Part shown: piece by piece, positions 16,654 to 26,013 of the stretch
Position numbering within the stretch: the stretch's first letter is position 1
Layout of the letters: the number at the start of each line of letters is the position of its first letter
NCBI RefSeq assembly: GCF_007997005.1
Contig: NZ_VOSL01000060.1
Coordinates: 1 to 64,000 of the forward strand
Length of the DNA stretch: 64,000 nucleotides
Source of the DNA: Lujinxingia vulgaris
GTDB lineage: Bacteria > Myxococcota_A > Bradymonadia > Bradymonadales > Bradymonadaceae
Direction of reading: 5' to 3'
The notes under the pieces: model-generated
Told to the model about the DNA's origin: nothing
Seen by the model: the letters and a program-made list of their open reading frames with translations, nothing else
Database searches by the model: none
Program-made: the position numbers and the translations under genes

Positions 16654-17067
16654 ATGATCCCACATCGATCGAAGACGCTCTCGCCACTGGCTCGCATCGC
16701 CCGACATGCGCTGGCGCTTGTCGCCCTGGGTGCCCTGCTGGTCGGCTGCGGCCCGATTCAGGCCACCCAGCGTATCAGCGAGGCCGAGGTCGCCATGGAG
16801 CGCGCCCGTGTTGCCGACGCCGACCAGCACTCGCCCTACGAGTACACCAGCGCGGCAAACTACCTCTATAAAGCCAAAGAGGAGTGGGGCTACTCCCAGT
16901 TTGAGGCCGCCTACGACTACGCCACCCAGGCTCGCCGCGCCGCCGAATCCGCCCTGATCAATGCCCGCGAGGCGCCCTGGCCCGGCCACCCGGTGCTCGG
17001 TCGCGAGAAGACCCCGATCGAGAACGACGCCGACCCCGAAGTGCCGGCGCCGGAGCTCGCTGAATAA
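16654..17067 (+). CDS. DUF4398-like lipoprotein
   Basis: A 137-residue lipoprotein (lipobox LGALLVGC). The mature part has the helical DUF4398 pattern: QRISEAEVAMERARVADAD, then SPYEYTSAANYLYKAKEEW and FEAAYDYATQARRAAESAL. The family commonly sits beside OmpA-like genes, as here, and is thought to act in the periplasm near peptidoglycan. First gene of a three-gene envelope cluster with the two following. Confidence 0.8.
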   Translation: MIPHRSKTLSPLARIARHALALVALGALLVGCGPIQATQRISEAEVAMERARVADADQHSPYEYTSAANYLYKAKEEWGYSQFEAAYDYATQARRAAESALINAREAPWPGHPVLGREKTPIENDADPEVPAPELAE

Positions 17068-17080
17068 CGTTGTGTGAATG

Positions 17081-17113
17081 TGCGGGTGCCCCCCTTTTGA
17101 GGTCGGCACCCGA
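17081..17113 (+). promoter_or_regulatory. Hairpin between envelope genes
   Basis: Inverted repeat CGGGTGCC/GGCACCCG (17083-17090 and 17105-17112) without an immediate T-tract. It may be a weak terminator or attenuator between the first two genes of the cluster. Confidence 0.4.
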
Positions 17114-17216
17114 TAGCTGTTTTATGGCCGTTTCGCTCTCCGCCCTCCCCTTGGAGTCTGTGTGTAAAGGAGGGAGCTGTTGATGGCGGCGCGCCGATCC
17201 AACGAGGTCGTGCTCG

Positions 17217-18368
17217 ATGAACCCCCAGAAGTCGACGATGCGTTTCGCCCTGCTCCTTGGTGGCTGTGTGATGATGCTGGCCTCCTCCGGCTGCACCACC
17301 GGCGCCAAGCTGCGTGGTCAGGCCAAAGAGATCCAGGCCATCAATGAGTCGATCTACCCGCGGGCCTACAACTGCGCCCCCGAGGAGATCGCCACCGCTC
17401 AGGCCCAGGTGGAGTTCGGCCTCTACGAGCTCAGCCGCGGCGACTTCACCCGCGCCGACCGCCACCTCAAGCTGGCCGAAGCCAACGCGCGCAAGGCCGA
17501 CACGCTCTCCGACTACGACGAGTGCCTGGTCGAAGATCTCGCGCTCGACGTCGAAGTCACCGAGACCATCGACGTGGTTGAGGCGCCGGTCGACTTCAGC
17601 TTTGACTCCGACGGCGACGGCATCCCCGATGAGCGCGATCGTTGCGCCTTTGAAGCCGAAGATTTTGACGGCTTCGAAGATGAAGACGGTTGCCGAGACG
17701 ACGACAACGATCAGGACGGCATCGCCGACCTCGAAGACCTCTGCCCGAACATCGCCGGTGACGTCGACGGTTTCAGCGGTCAGCAGGGCTGCCCGATGCT
17801 CGACCTCGACGGGGACGGCATCCTCAACATCAACGACCAATGCCCCACCCAGCCCGTCGAATTCATCGGCTTCCAGGATGAGACCGGCTGCCCGGTCGAA
17901 GATGTCGACAACGACGGCATCCCCAACATCCTCGATGAATGTCCCTTTGAGCCCGGCCCGATCGAAAACGCCGGCTGCCCGGTCGACGAGCCCGAAGAGC
18001 CGAAGCTGGCCGAGGTCGACGGCGACCAGATTCGCCTCAACCAGCGCGTCTTCTTTGCCACGGCCAAGTCCGATATTCTGCCGCAGAGCTTCCCGCTGCT
18101 GAACCAGGTCGCCCAGATCCTGCGCGACTACCCCAACATCACCATCCGCGTTGAGGGTCACACCGACAGCCGCGGGCGCGACAGCTACAACCAGCAGCTC
18201 AGTCAGGACCGCGCCGCCAGCGTGCGCACCTTCCTCATTGAGCGCGGCATCGACCCGATGCGCATGGAAGCCGTCGGCTTCGGCGAGGCGCGCCCCATCG
18301 ATGACAACTCGACCGAAGAAGGCCGCGCCAACAACCGCCGCGTCGAGATCCACATCACCAGCCGCTGA
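17217..18368 (+). CDS. OmpA-family lipoprotein with thrombospondin type-3 repeats
   Basis: A 383-residue lipoprotein (lipobox MLASSGC). Residues 25-105 are helical and resemble the DUF4398 module of the preceding gene. Residues 120-255 hold calcium-binding TSP3-type repeats (DSDGDGIPDERDRC, DNDQDGIADLEDLC, DLDGDGILNINDQC, DVDNDGIPNILDEC). The C-terminal OmpA domain carries the peptidoglycan-binding motif VEGHTDSRG and NRRVEI. It likely tethers the outer membrane to the cell wall. A start at 17238 is also possible. Confidence 0.9.
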   Translation: MNPQKSTMRFALLLGGCVMMLASSGCTTGAKLRGQAKEIQAINESIYPRAYNCAPEEIATAQAQVEFGLYELSRGDFTRADRHLKLAEANARKADTLSDYDECLVEDLALDVEVTETIDVVEAPVDFSFDSDGDGIPDERDRCAFEAEDFDGFEDEDGCRDDDNDQDGIADLEDLCPNIAGDVDGFSGQQGCPMLDLDGDGILNINDQCPTQPVEFIGFQDETGCPVEDVDNDGIPNILDECPFEPGPIENAGCPVDEPEEPKLAEVDGDQIRLNQRVFFATAKSDILPQSFPLLNQVAQILRDYPNITIRVEGHTDSRGRDSYNQQLSQDRAASVRTFLIERGIDPMRMEAVGFGEARPIDDNSTEEGRANNRRVEIHITSR

Positions 18369-18434
18369 TCACCTCCGGGGCGGCCGGCGTCGTAACGCCG
18401 GCCGCCCCGCGTGCGCCGTACCCGGTAAGCTCTC

Positions 18435-19973
18435 ATGAACCTCCGCTCGCTCTCGTCGCGCCCCTCGGCGCTCGCCATCTGCGCCCTTCTGGCCGCGGCT
18501 TCCTTCGGTGCCACCACCCTGGCCACCACCTCCGCAGCCTATGCTCAGGACTCAGCCGACTCCCAGGTCTCCGCGCTTCTCGACCAGGCGATGGAAGACT
18601 ACGACATGCTCATGATCGAGGAGGCCGAGGAGGCCCTGGAGCAGGCCGTGGTCTTGGCCGCGCGCAACAACCTTCGCACCCCGGCGGTCGCCCGCGCCTA
18701 TGTCATGCTCGGCATCGTGCGCTTTGCCGCCACCCGCGATGAAACGCTCACCGAGGAGGCCTTCGTCGCCGCGCTGGAGACCGACCCCAACTCGGTGCTC
18801 TTCCCCGTCTATGAGACCCCCGAGCTCAGCCAGATCTTTGAGCGCGCCCGCCAGCGCGCCAGACCGCCCGCGCCCCCCGTCGAAGAGAGCACCCCCGACC
18901 CCGACGAGCCCCGGGCCGAAGACTCTCCGCTGCAGCACCGCCCCATCCCGCGCGCCAACGCCGGCCAGGCCATTCTCTTTGAGGCCAACGTCTCCGAGAG
19001 CGTGCCCGTCTTCCGCGTCTTCCTGAACCACCGCCGCTTCGGCGAAGATGAGTTCACCCGCTCGGAGATGATGCCTTCGAGCAACACCCGCTTTGCCTTC
19101 TCGCTCGATGCGAGCCACGTGCGCACAAGCCAGATCGACTACTACATTGAGGCCGTCGACCGCACCGGCGACCCGCTCGCGTCGAGCGGGCGTGAGAGCA
19201 ACCCTCACCGCATCACCGTGCTCGGCAGCGGCGACGTCGTCGAAGCCCCCGAGGAGCGCGACATCGCCGACATCACGCCGCCCGATGACGACCTCGATCT
19301 CGAGCCCGAAGACAAACAGGGCCGAGGCTTCTACGCCACGCTTCTGGGCGGCACCGACGTCGGATTCTTGACCAGCGGCACCGCCCCCACGGCGCAAATC
19401 GACCGCGAGGTCACCCCGGGCTTTGTCGCCGCCTTCGCCCACACCAAACTCGACCTCGGGTGGCGCCTCACCGAGCGCAACAGCGTGGGCATGTACTGGC
19501 GCTGGCAGTTCTCCCCGCCCCAGGACTTCGACAGCCTGGTCGAGGGCAGCATCGACCGCGACGCCCCCTTCTGGCAGCACGAAGAGGAGTGCTTCGGCCT
19601 GGGCCTGCCCGGCGACTGCATGCTGGGCATCAAGTACCAGCGCGACATCTCCACCGGCGCCCCCCGCTTCTACTCCTCGGTGGGACTGGGCATCGGTCGG
19701 GTGCGCAACTGGCTGCGCCTCAAGCACAGCGCCTCGCTCAACGACGGGGTCTGCGACAACCGCGAGATCTTCCAGGACCAGCAGTCCGGCGTGCCCTTCT
19801 GCTACATCCGCGACACCGTGCGCACCGGCTGGGCTCACTTCGGCTTCGGCGGCGGCTTCTACGTGCCCCTCTCTGGAAACCTCGATTTTGTCACGGACAC
19901 CTACGTGATGGTGCTCTTCCCCGACACCTCCATCAACGTCGACGTCAACCTGGGCTTCCGCTTCCGCATCTAA
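18435..19973 (+). CDS. Exported TPR-like and beta-barrel envelope protein
   Basis: A 512-residue protein with signal peptide (ending SAAYAQ). Residues 40-135 form helical repeats (LLDQAMEDYDMLMIEEAEEA ... MLGIVRFAATRDE) like a short TPR unit. A Pro-rich linker is followed by an Ig-like or GEVED-type segment (QIDYYIEAVDRTGDPLASSG). The C-terminal 190 residues look like outer-membrane strands ending NLGFRFRI. It follows the OmpA/TSP3 gene by 66 bp and closes the cluster with a strong terminator. Family unknown; it may be an outer-membrane assembly or scaffold protein. Confidence 0.65.
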   Translation: MNLRSLSSRPSALAICALLAAASFGATTLATTSAAYAQDSADSQVSALLDQAMEDYDMLMIEEAEEALEQAVVLAARNNLRTPAVARAYVMLGIVRFAATRDETLTEEAFVAALETDPNSVLFPVYETPELSQIFERARQRARPPAPPVEESTPDPDEPRAEDSPLQHRPIPRANAGQAILFEANVSESVPVFRVFLNHRRFGEDEFTRSEMMPSSNTRFAFSLDASHVRTSQIDYYIEAVDRTGDPLASSGRESNPHRITVLGSGDVVEAPEERDIADITPPDDDLDLEPEDKQGRGFYATLLGGTDVGFLTSGTAPTAQIDREVTPGFVAAFAHTKLDLGWRLTERNSVGMYWRWQFSPPQDFDSLVEGSIDRDAPFWQHEEECFGLGLPGDCMLGIKYQRDISTGAPRFYSSVGLGIGRVRNWLRLKHSASLNDGVCDNREIFQDQQSGVPFCYIRDTVRTGWAHFGFGGGFYVPLSGNLDFVTDTYVMVLFPDTSINVDVNLGFRFRI

Positions 19974-20019
19974 GCCGCCCGGCGACGCCGGACCCTATGA
20001 TCTCCAGAGACCTGCGCCC

Positions 20020-20045
20020 TGACCCGGGCGCGGGTCTTTTTTTTT
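20020..20045 (+). terminator. Rho-independent terminator
   Basis: GACCCG/CGGGTC stem with a four-base loop, then nine T residues. Confidence 0.92.
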
Positions 20046-20123
20046 GATCTCTGAAAACACACTGTTACGCTCCCCTCGTAGAACTCGGAACCACGGACGG
20101 TGACGTTTTCAGGGAGTAATCAC

Positions 20124-21026
20124 GTGAACCCTCGATCGTTTCAACAGCTGAGCGCGCTGACTGTCGGTCTGGCGCTGCTCCTCATCTCGCAAAGCGCCCT
20201 GGCCCACCCCGGCGCCCTCTGGGGCATCGATCTTTCCAGCGTGGTCGCCCTTCGCGATCAGGCCCGCATGGCGGCCTACCAAAGCGCTGACGCCCCTGGC
20301 GAGCGCCTCAATCGGGTGCAGACCATCGTGCTCGACCCGGGCCACGGCGGCGACAACAACGGCGCCATCGGCGTGGCCGGCATCCGCGAAAAACACCTCA
20401 CCCTGGAGCTCGCCTACCACCTGCGCGAGGCCATCCAGGCGCGCTACCCCGATGTGCGCGTGGTCATGACCCGCTACTGGGATACCTCCCTCTCGCTCCC
20501 CGAGCGCGTGCACCTGGCCAACCTGGCCGAGGCCGACGTCTTCCTCTCGCTGCACTACAACGCCGCGGTGCATAACCGCGCAGTGGGCTACGAGACCTTC
20601 TACCTGCGCCCGGCCGACGTCACCCCGCAGCCGCCGGAGATCCTCGGACACAGCCACGGCGAAGACGCCTCTCCCATCGAGGGCGCGGGCCTGGTCGGGC
20701 AGCACGGCGACGATCTGGTCTTCATCCAGCGCGATCTCATCCGCGCCAACCAGCACGAGCTCAGCGCGCGCCTGGCCCACAGCGTCCAGGACGGCTTCCG
20801 CGGCCACCTCGACTCCATCGACCGCGGCGTCAAACAGGCCAACTTCGGCGTGCTCCGCGGCGCGCACATGCCCGCGGTCGTGGTCGAGGCCGGCTTTTTG
20901 ACCCACCCCGAAGAAGGCAGCGACGTCATCGAGCGCGCCCACCGCCAGCGCGTGGTCAACGCCCTGCTCGACGCCATCGTCAACTTCGACGCCGAGCTTG
21001 AGCAGGTCCTCGACGACCAGCCCTGA
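20124..21026 (+). CDS. N-acetylmuramoyl-L-alanine amidase (Amidase_3)
   Basis: Cleaves the bond between MurNAc and L-Ala in peptidoglycan during cell separation or turnover. The signal peptide ends QSALA. Zinc ligands and catalytic residues are present: [10 protein letters not shown] (His), Glu in [16 protein letters not shown] (His) and the catalytic Glu in [10 protein letters not shown]. Two GTG codons compete for the start; 20124 is chosen because AGGGAG lies nine bases upstream and the signal peptide follows at once. The segment between about residues 160 and 200 is a longer insertion than in AmiA/C and may be the regulatory helix region. It is a single-gene unit with its own terminator. 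Confidence 0.92.
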   Translation: MNPRSFQQLSALTVGLALLLISQSALAHPGALWGIDLSSVVALRDQARMAAYQSADAPGERLNRVQTIVLDPGHGGDNNGAIGVAGIREKHLTLELAYHLREAIQARYPDVRVVMTRYWDTSLSLPERVHLANLAEADVFLSLHYNAAVHNRAVGYETFYLRPADVTPQPPEILGHSHGEDASPIEGAGLVGQHGDDLVFIQRDLIRANQHELSARLAHSVQDGFRGHLDSIDRGVKQANFGVLRGAHMPAVVVEAGFLTHPEEGSDVIERAHRQRVVNALLDAIVNFDAELEQVLDDQP

Positions 21027-21053
21027 GTCGCCCTTTCCAACATCTCGACCCAA

Positions 21054-21081
21054 GGAGCCCGCCCCGCGCGGGCTCTTTTTT
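21054..21081 (+). terminator. Rho-independent terminator
   Basis: Stem GAGCCCGC/GCGGGCTC followed by TTTTTT, downstream of the amidase gene. Confidence 0.92.
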
Positions 21082-21112
21082 AACCCCTTCCCCCAACGAT
21101 CTGGAGCTACCG

Positions 21113-21853
21113 ATGAGCGAGCGCTTTGACGGCCGCGCCCCCGATGAACTTCGCCCGGTCACCCTGACCCCCAACTTCACCGAGATGCCCGCCGCCTCGG
21201 TGCTCGTGCGCTTTGGTCGCACCACGGTGATGTGCACCGCCAGCGTCGATAGAAATGTCCCGCGCTGGATGGACAAACCAGGCAACACCCGCGGCTGGGT
21301 CACCGGCGAATACTCGATGCTGCCGGGCGCCACCGATCCCCGCTTTCGTCGCGAAGTGCACCGCGGCGGCTTGAGCGGACGCACCCAGGAGATCCAGCGC
21401 CTGATCGGCCGCAGCCTGCGCGCGGTCACCGACCTCGAAAAGCTCGGACCTCGCACCATCTACCTGGACTGCGACGTGCTCCAGGCCGACGGCGGCACGC
21501 GCACCGCCAGCATCACCGGCGCCTACGTCGCGCTGGCGCTGGCCTGCGAAACGCTCCTTGAAGACGGCCTCATCGATGAGGTGCCTCTAACCGACTCGGT
21601 GGCCGCCATCAGCTGCGGCGTCGTCGAGGGCCGCGCCCTCCTTGATCTTCCTTACGTCGAAGACAGCGCCGCCGACGTCGACATGAACGTCGTCATGACG
21701 GGCTCCGGGCGCCTTATTGAGGTGCAGGGCACCGGCGAGGAGGCCACCTTTAGCCGCGCCGAGCTCAACGCCCTGCTCGACCTGGCCGAAAAGGGCATCG
21801 GCGAGCTCACCGCGATGCAGAATGCCGTGCTTCCCGAGCGCCTGCACTTTTAA
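21113..21853 (+). CDS. rph: Ribonuclease PH
   Basis: Phosphorolytic 3'-5' exoribonuclease that trims tRNA 3' ends. The 246-residue protein is full length. It has the conserved [20 protein letters not shown], [21 protein letters not shown] block for the phosphate and hexamer interface, [23 protein letters not shown], and the C-terminal [13 protein letters not shown] with MTGSG. It is followed closely by glpX. Confidence 0.97.
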   Translation: MSERFDGRAPDELRPVTLTPNFTEMPAASVLVRFGRTTVMCTASVDRNVPRWMDKPGNTRGWVTGEYSMLPGATDPRFRREVHRGGLSGRTQEIQRLIGRSLRAVTDLEKLGPRTIYLDCDVLQADGGTRTASITGAYVALALACETLLEDGLIDEVPLTDSVAAISCGVVEGRALLDLPYVEDSAADVDMNVVMTGSGRLIEVQGTGEEATFSRAELNALLDLAEKGIGELTAMQNAVLPERLHF

Positions 21854-21992
21854 TACGCGCTCAACTTCGCTATGGCATCGGGGCCGACGGTGTCCATGAT
21901 CGCTTTCACCGTGACCAGCAGAGGCGTCCCGGGCAACGACCGGCGCGCCTGGTGAGCCCATTTCGGCCTCCCCCACTTTGAGGATGACCCCT

Positions 21993-23018
21993 ATGACTTC
22001 TGTGGATGATCGCAACCTCGCGCTTGAGCTCGCGCGCGTCACCGAGGCGGCCGCCATCGCCTCGGCCCGCTCCATGGGTCAGGGCGACCCGACCTACTCC
22101 GACCAGATGGCGGTCAGCGCGATGCGCGCGGCCTTCGACGCCATGCATATCAACGGCACCGTCGTCATCGGGGAGGGCGAACGCGATGAAGCGCCGATGC
22201 TCTACATTGGCGAGGAGGTCGGCCGCCGCGCGCCCCATGACCCGAAGATGGACATCGCGCTCGACCCCCTCGAAGGCACCAACCTCTGCGCTTACGGCCG
22301 CCCCGGCGCGCTGGCGCTTATCGCCATGGCGCCGCAGGGCTGCTTTCTTAACGCGCCGGATATCTACATGAAAAAGATCGCCGCCGGCCCCCGCGCCCGC
22401 GGCGCCATCGACCTCGACGCCTCCCCGGCCCAGAACCTCCACCGCGTAGCTGAGCTTAAAGGCGTGCGCGTCGAGGAGCTCACCGCCATGATCCTCGACC
22501 GCCCGCGCCACGAAGAGGTCATCGCCGCCATTCGCAAAACCGGCGCGCGCATCCGGCTCATTGAAGACGGCGACGTCGACGCGGCGATCGCCACCTGCCG
22601 CCCCGAGAGCGGCATCGACATCATGTTCGGCATCGGCGGTGCCCCCGAGGGCGTGCTCGCTGCAGCCGCCATGCAATGCCTGGGTGGCGAGATCCAGGGC
22701 CGGCTGATGTTTTACAAAGACGAGGAGCGCGAGCGCGCCCGCCGCATCATGGGCGACCGCGACATTGAGGCCCTCCTCACCATGCACGACCTGGCCCACG
22801 GTGAGATCGTCTTCGCGGCCACCGGCGTCACCAACGGCAGCATCCTCAAAGGCGTGCGCTTCTTCGCCGGCGGCTGTGAGACCCACTCCCTGGTAATGCG
22901 CTCCAAATCCGGCACGGTGCGCACCATCGAAGCGATGCACGACTTTGAGCGCAAGCCCGCCTACACCCTGGAGGGGCTGCACGAAAACATGGCCGACTGC
23001 GGCAAACCCCGCCACTGA
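21993..23018 (+). CDS. glpX: Fructose-1,6-bisphosphatase class II
   Basis: Gluconeogenic FBPase of the lithium-sensitive, metal-dependent class II family. The 341-residue protein has GEGERDEAPMLYIGEEVG, the metal-binding ALDPLEGTNLCA, EDGDVDAA, GIGGAPEGVLAAAA, GEIVFAATGVTNGS and a His-rich GGCETHSLVMRSKSGTVR. The ATG at 21993 is preferred because GAGG lies nine bases upstream; 21984 is the alternative. With pckA at 31.7 kb it indicates active gluconeogenesis. Confidence 0.96.
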   Translation: MTSVDDRNLALELARVTEAAAIASARSMGQGDPTYSDQMAVSAMRAAFDAMHINGTVVIGEGERDEAPMLYIGEEVGRRAPHDPKMDIALDPLEGTNLCAYGRPGALALIAMAPQGCFLNAPDIYMKKIAAGPRARGAIDLDASPAQNLHRVAELKGVRVEELTAMILDRPRHEEVIAAIRKTGARIRLIEDGDVDAAIATCRPESGIDIMFGIGGAPEGVLAAAAMQCLGGEIQGRLMFYKDEERERARRIMGDRDIEALLTMHDLAHGEIVFAATGVTNGSILKGVRFFAGGCETHSLVMRSKSGTVRTIEAMHDFERKPAYTLEGLHENMADCGKPRH

Positions 23019-23031
23019 GTCGCACCCACAC

Positions 23032-23069
23032 AAAAAAGCGCCCGGGCCTCTTCAGCCCGGGCGCTTTTT
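23032..23069. terminator. Bidirectional terminator
   Basis: A-tract, then stem GCGCCCGGGC/GCCCGGGCGC, then T-tract. Ends glpX. Confidence 0.92.
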
Positions 23070-23127
23070 CGTGCGCGACGTCCCTCACCGTACCTGATGA
23101 ATCGCGACAACATGCGATGCACATCTG

Positions 23128-23589
23128 TGACCCTCGGTCACCTTAACACCAACGAAACAAATGACCCTCGGTCACCTCGATGCGCCGTAGTAAGTCGACC
23201 CTCGGTCACCCCTTGACACCAACGAAACAAATGACCCTCGGTCACCTCAATGCGACGAGAAAAATCGACCCTCGGTCACCTTACTGCCAACGAAAAAGGT
23301 GACCCTCGGTCACCTTAACACCAACGAAACAAATGACCCTCGGTCACCTCAATGCGACGAGAAAAATCGACCCTCGGTCACCCCTTAACACCAACGAAAC
23401 AAATGACCCTCGGTCACCTCAATGCGACGAGAAAAATCGACCCTCGGTCACCCCTTAACACCAACGAAACAAATGACCCTCGGTCACCTCAAAGCACCCA
23501 AAAAAATCGACCCTCGGTCACCTCACCACCAACGAAACAAATGACCCTCGGTCACCTCGATGCGCCGAAATAGGTGACCCTCGGTCACC
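23128..23589. repeat. Mosaic array: 14 palindromic repeats with two alternating spacers
   Basis: Fourteen copies of GACCCTCGGTCACC lie at 33-35 bp spacing. The 20-bp intervals alternate between two types: one contains CACCAACGAAACAAA, the other contains TCAATGCGACGAGAAAAA or relatives. The higher-order unit is about 69 bp, repeated about seven times, with the middle copies almost identical. Some copies extend to a full GGTGACC-CTC-GGTCACC palindrome. The array ends one base before the stop codon of the next (convergent) gene. It resembles a bacterial interspersed mosaic element rather than a CRISPR. Confidence 0.96.
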
Positions 23590-23590
23590 C

Positions 23591-24196
23591 TCAACGCCGA
23601 TACCCCACACCCACAAAAAACGCGTGCATCTGACGCCGGCGCTCCGCCCACTCCCCGGGCGGACGCTCCCCTTCCTCATCTGCCCGCGCCTGAAGCCTGG
23701 CGAGCTCTTCCCCCAGAGGCTCCATGCCCACCCGGGCGCGCCGCGCCTCAACCTCATCGGGATCCTCAAGGGGCCCGGGGCCGAGGGTTCCCTCCGCGTC
23801 CCAGTCGATGATCGCCCCGTAGCGCTGCGGCCGCCCCTCATTAAATCGAATGCGGTCGCCCAACACGGCAACCTCTCGCGCTCGCGCATCATCGCCATCG
23901 AGCGCCTCCATCATGCGGAGCGCCTTACGCTGCAGGCCCGGGAGGCTGATGGCGTGGTTGGCCACCAGAAACGCCGCCTGCGCCGCGTCCTCACCCACGT
24001 CGGAGGTGCGCGGCCAGCCCCGGGCGTCGATCATCGCCTCAAGCTCACACGCGTTCGCCTCATGCACCGCCCGCATCTCCGGATGATACCCGTCAAACAA
24101 CTCGCCGCGCGCCAGCAACGCCTCGCGGGTGCTGTGATCAGCGGCGGCCAGACCCACCAGCCTGGCCGCCCTGTCGTCGCTCCGCCCCGAACTCAC
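23591..24196 (-). CDS. DUF6624-like protein
   Basis: A 201-residue soluble protein. The pattern [22 protein letters not shown] followed by [14 protein letters not shown] and [18 protein letters not shown] matches the DUF6624 family (W-P-x-x-x-x-VG-x-x-A-x-x-AA-x-L-x-x-x-HA; x-DR-x-x-x-x-x-G-x-P-Q-x-YG). The family function is unknown. It overlaps the end of ychF by four bases (ATGA), so the two genes are translated together. Its stop codon abuts the mosaic repeat array. Confidence 0.72.
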   Translation of the reverse strand: MSSGRSDDRAARLVGLAAADHSTREALLARGELFDGYHPEMRAVHEANACELEAMIDARGWPRTSDVGEDAAQAAFLVANHAISLPGLQRKALRMMEALDGDDARAREVAVLGDRIRFNEGRPQRYGAIIDWDAEGTLGPGPLEDPDEVEARRARVGMEPLGEELARLQARADEEGERPPGEWAERRRQMHAFFVGVGYRR

Positions 24197-25287
24197 GCGT
24201 TGTGGCGGATATGCAGGATGTCGCCGTCGGCCACCACGTACTCTTTGCCCTCCAGGCGAAGTTTGCCCGCGGCGCGAATCCCGGCCTCGTCCTTATAGGT
24301 CTCCAGATCCTGGACGGTATAGACCTCGGCGCGAATAAAGCGCTTCTCGAAGTCCGAGTGAATCACACCGGCAGCCTGCGGCGCGGTCGCCCCCACCGGG
24401 ATCGTCCAGGCGCGGATCTCCTGCTCGCCAGCCGTAAAGAAAGCCTGAAGCCCCAGCAGCGCGTAAGTGGCACGAATCAGCACGTTGAGCGCCGGCTCGT
24501 CGATGCCCAGCCCCTGCAACATCTCCAGCTGCTCTTCCTCGTCCAGCTCCACAAGCTCCGCTTCGATTTCGCCGCAAACCACGACCACATCGCTGCCCTG
24601 CGAATCGGCCAGCTCGCGCAACTTCGCAACGTAAGGGCTCTGGCCCTCAAGATCGTCGTCGGCGACGTTGGCCACGTAAAGCACCGGCTTGTCGGTGAGC
24701 ATATGGCTGTCGCGGGTGAGCTGACGCTCGTCGTCGGTGAGCTTGATAGCGCGGGCGCTCTTGCCTTCGTTGAGCTCGGCCAGCACCTTCTCAAGCACCG
24801 CCACGCGCGCCACCTCCGTCTTATCGCCGGCCTTCGCCGCGCGACGCGCCTTATCCAGACGACGCTCCACCGTCTGCATATCGGCCAGGATCAGCTCCGT
24901 CTCAATGATCTCGACGTCGCGCACCGGGTCCACGCCACCCTCAACGTGGGTGATGTTCTCATCCTCAAAGCAGCGCACCACGTGCAGGATCGCGTCCACC
25001 TCGCGGATGTTCGCCAGAAACTTATTGCCCAGGCCCTCGCCCTGCGACGCCCCGCGCACCAGACCGGCGATGTCGAGGATCTCCACCGCCGCCGGAATGA
25101 TCTTCTGGGCCGGCACATACTGCTCGATCTTCTTGAGCCTGGCGTCCGGCACCGGCACGATGCCCACGTTGGGATCGATGGTGCAGAAGGGGTAATTCGC
25201 CGACTGCGCTTCGGCGCGGGTCAACGCGTTAAAAAGGGTCGACTTGCCCACGTTCGGAAGTCCGACGATGCCAGCGGAGACGCTCAT
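24193..25287 (-). CDS. ychF: Redox-regulated ATPase/GTPase YchF
   Basis: Obg-family P-loop protein (Ola1 in eukaryotes) that binds ribosomes and prefers ATP. The 364-residue protein is full length: G1 [14 protein letters not shown] (residues 9-22), [13 protein letters not shown] switch, G3 [26 protein letters not shown], a coiled-coil middle, YVANVADDD and a C-terminal TGS domain starting [12 protein letters not shown]. The ATG at 25287 starts the family-typical [14 protein letters not shown]. Confidence 0.97.
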   Translation of the reverse strand: MSVSAGIVGLPNVGKSTLFNALTRAEAQSANYPFCTIDPNVGIVPVPDARLKKIEQYVPAQKIIPAAVEILDIAGLVRGASQGEGLGNKFLANIREVDAILHVVRCFEDENITHVEGGVDPVRDVEIIETELILADMQTVERRLDKARRAAKAGDKTEVARVAVLEKVLAELNEGKSARAIKLTDDERQLTRDSHMLTDKPVLYVANVADDDLEGQSPYVAKLRELADSQGSDVVVVCGEIEAELVELDEEEQLEMLQGLGIDEPALNVLIRATYALLGLQAFFTAGEQEIRAWTIPVGATAPQAAGVIHSDFEKRFIRAEVYTVQDLETYKDEAGIRAAGKLRLEGKEYVVADGDILHIRHNA

Positions 25288-25485
25288 GGTATAGACTCGG
25301 GTGCGAGTTGATGTGTGTTCGATCGACGCGCTTGCGTCGGGGCGCAATCTCAGGGCGCGCGCGCCGGTCCTTTTAGTAAAAGTGCCCCACCACCGCAAGC
25401 CGGCTCACCGCCAGCGAGACAGGCCCCGACGGCGCAGGTGCTTAACTTTGGCCGCAGCACGCGCTGCGAACGTTCAGGAGACGCG

Positions 25486-25941
25486 ATGGACCCGTCCTAC
25501 CGCCATGAGATGGCGTATCTGATCCGCGAGGAAAAGCGCCTCGAAGAAGAGCTCGAAACGCTCCGCGAAGAGTTCTCCACCTGGAAGCGCCGCGTCGCCC
25601 TGGCCGAAGAGAAGGGCCACCCGGAGCTGGCCGCCCAGGCCACCGAGCGCGTCGATGAGCTGCGCACCCGCGGCCACGCCACCCGCGAAGAGCTGGAACT
25701 TATCGCCTCCAAGAAGCGTTTGCTCATCCGTCAGGCGCGCCGCCCCGATGGCGCGGAGGTCGAGCGCGCCGAGGCGATGCTCGAAGAGGTCCGACAGGGC
25801 GGGCTCATCGACCCCGACGAAGCCTCACTCGAAGAGGAGTTTCGTCGCCTGGCCCGTGGCGAATCATCCGAAGCACCCCGATCGTCGCAACCCCCGAGCG
25901 AGAGCGGCGCGCCGCCCCTCGAAGAAGACGACAACCCCTGA
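25486..25941 (+). CDS. Small coiled-coil protein
   Basis: A 151-residue hydrophilic protein. Residues 5-85 are a continuous heptad-like helix rich in Glu, Arg and Leu (REEKRLEEELETLREEF), and the C-terminal 30 residues are disordered and Ser/Pro-rich. The ATG at 25486 has GGAGA seven bases upstream. I do not recognise the family. It precedes the WYL-like gene by about 70 bp and may be co-transcribed. Confidence 0.6.
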   Translation: MDPSYRHEMAYLIREEKRLEEELETLREEFSTWKRRVALAEEKGHPELAAQATERVDELRTRGHATREELELIASKKRLLIRQARRPDGAEVERAEAMLEEVRQGGLIDPDEASLEEEFRRLARGESSEAPRSSQPPSESGAPPLEEDDNP

Positions 25942-26013
25942 TAGAGTGCCGCTCAACGCCCGCCGGTTGCGTAGAAGCGCCGGCCTCAATCCCCATCCGC
26001 CAGGAGTTGTGCT

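Noticed and set aside
23352-23573. 73-codon ORF in the mosaic array
   Set aside because: It is a read-through of the repeats without a ribosome site.
23128-23589. CRISPR array
   Set aside because: The repeat is only 14 bases, the intervals are two recurring sequences rather than unique spacers, and no cas gene is nearby.
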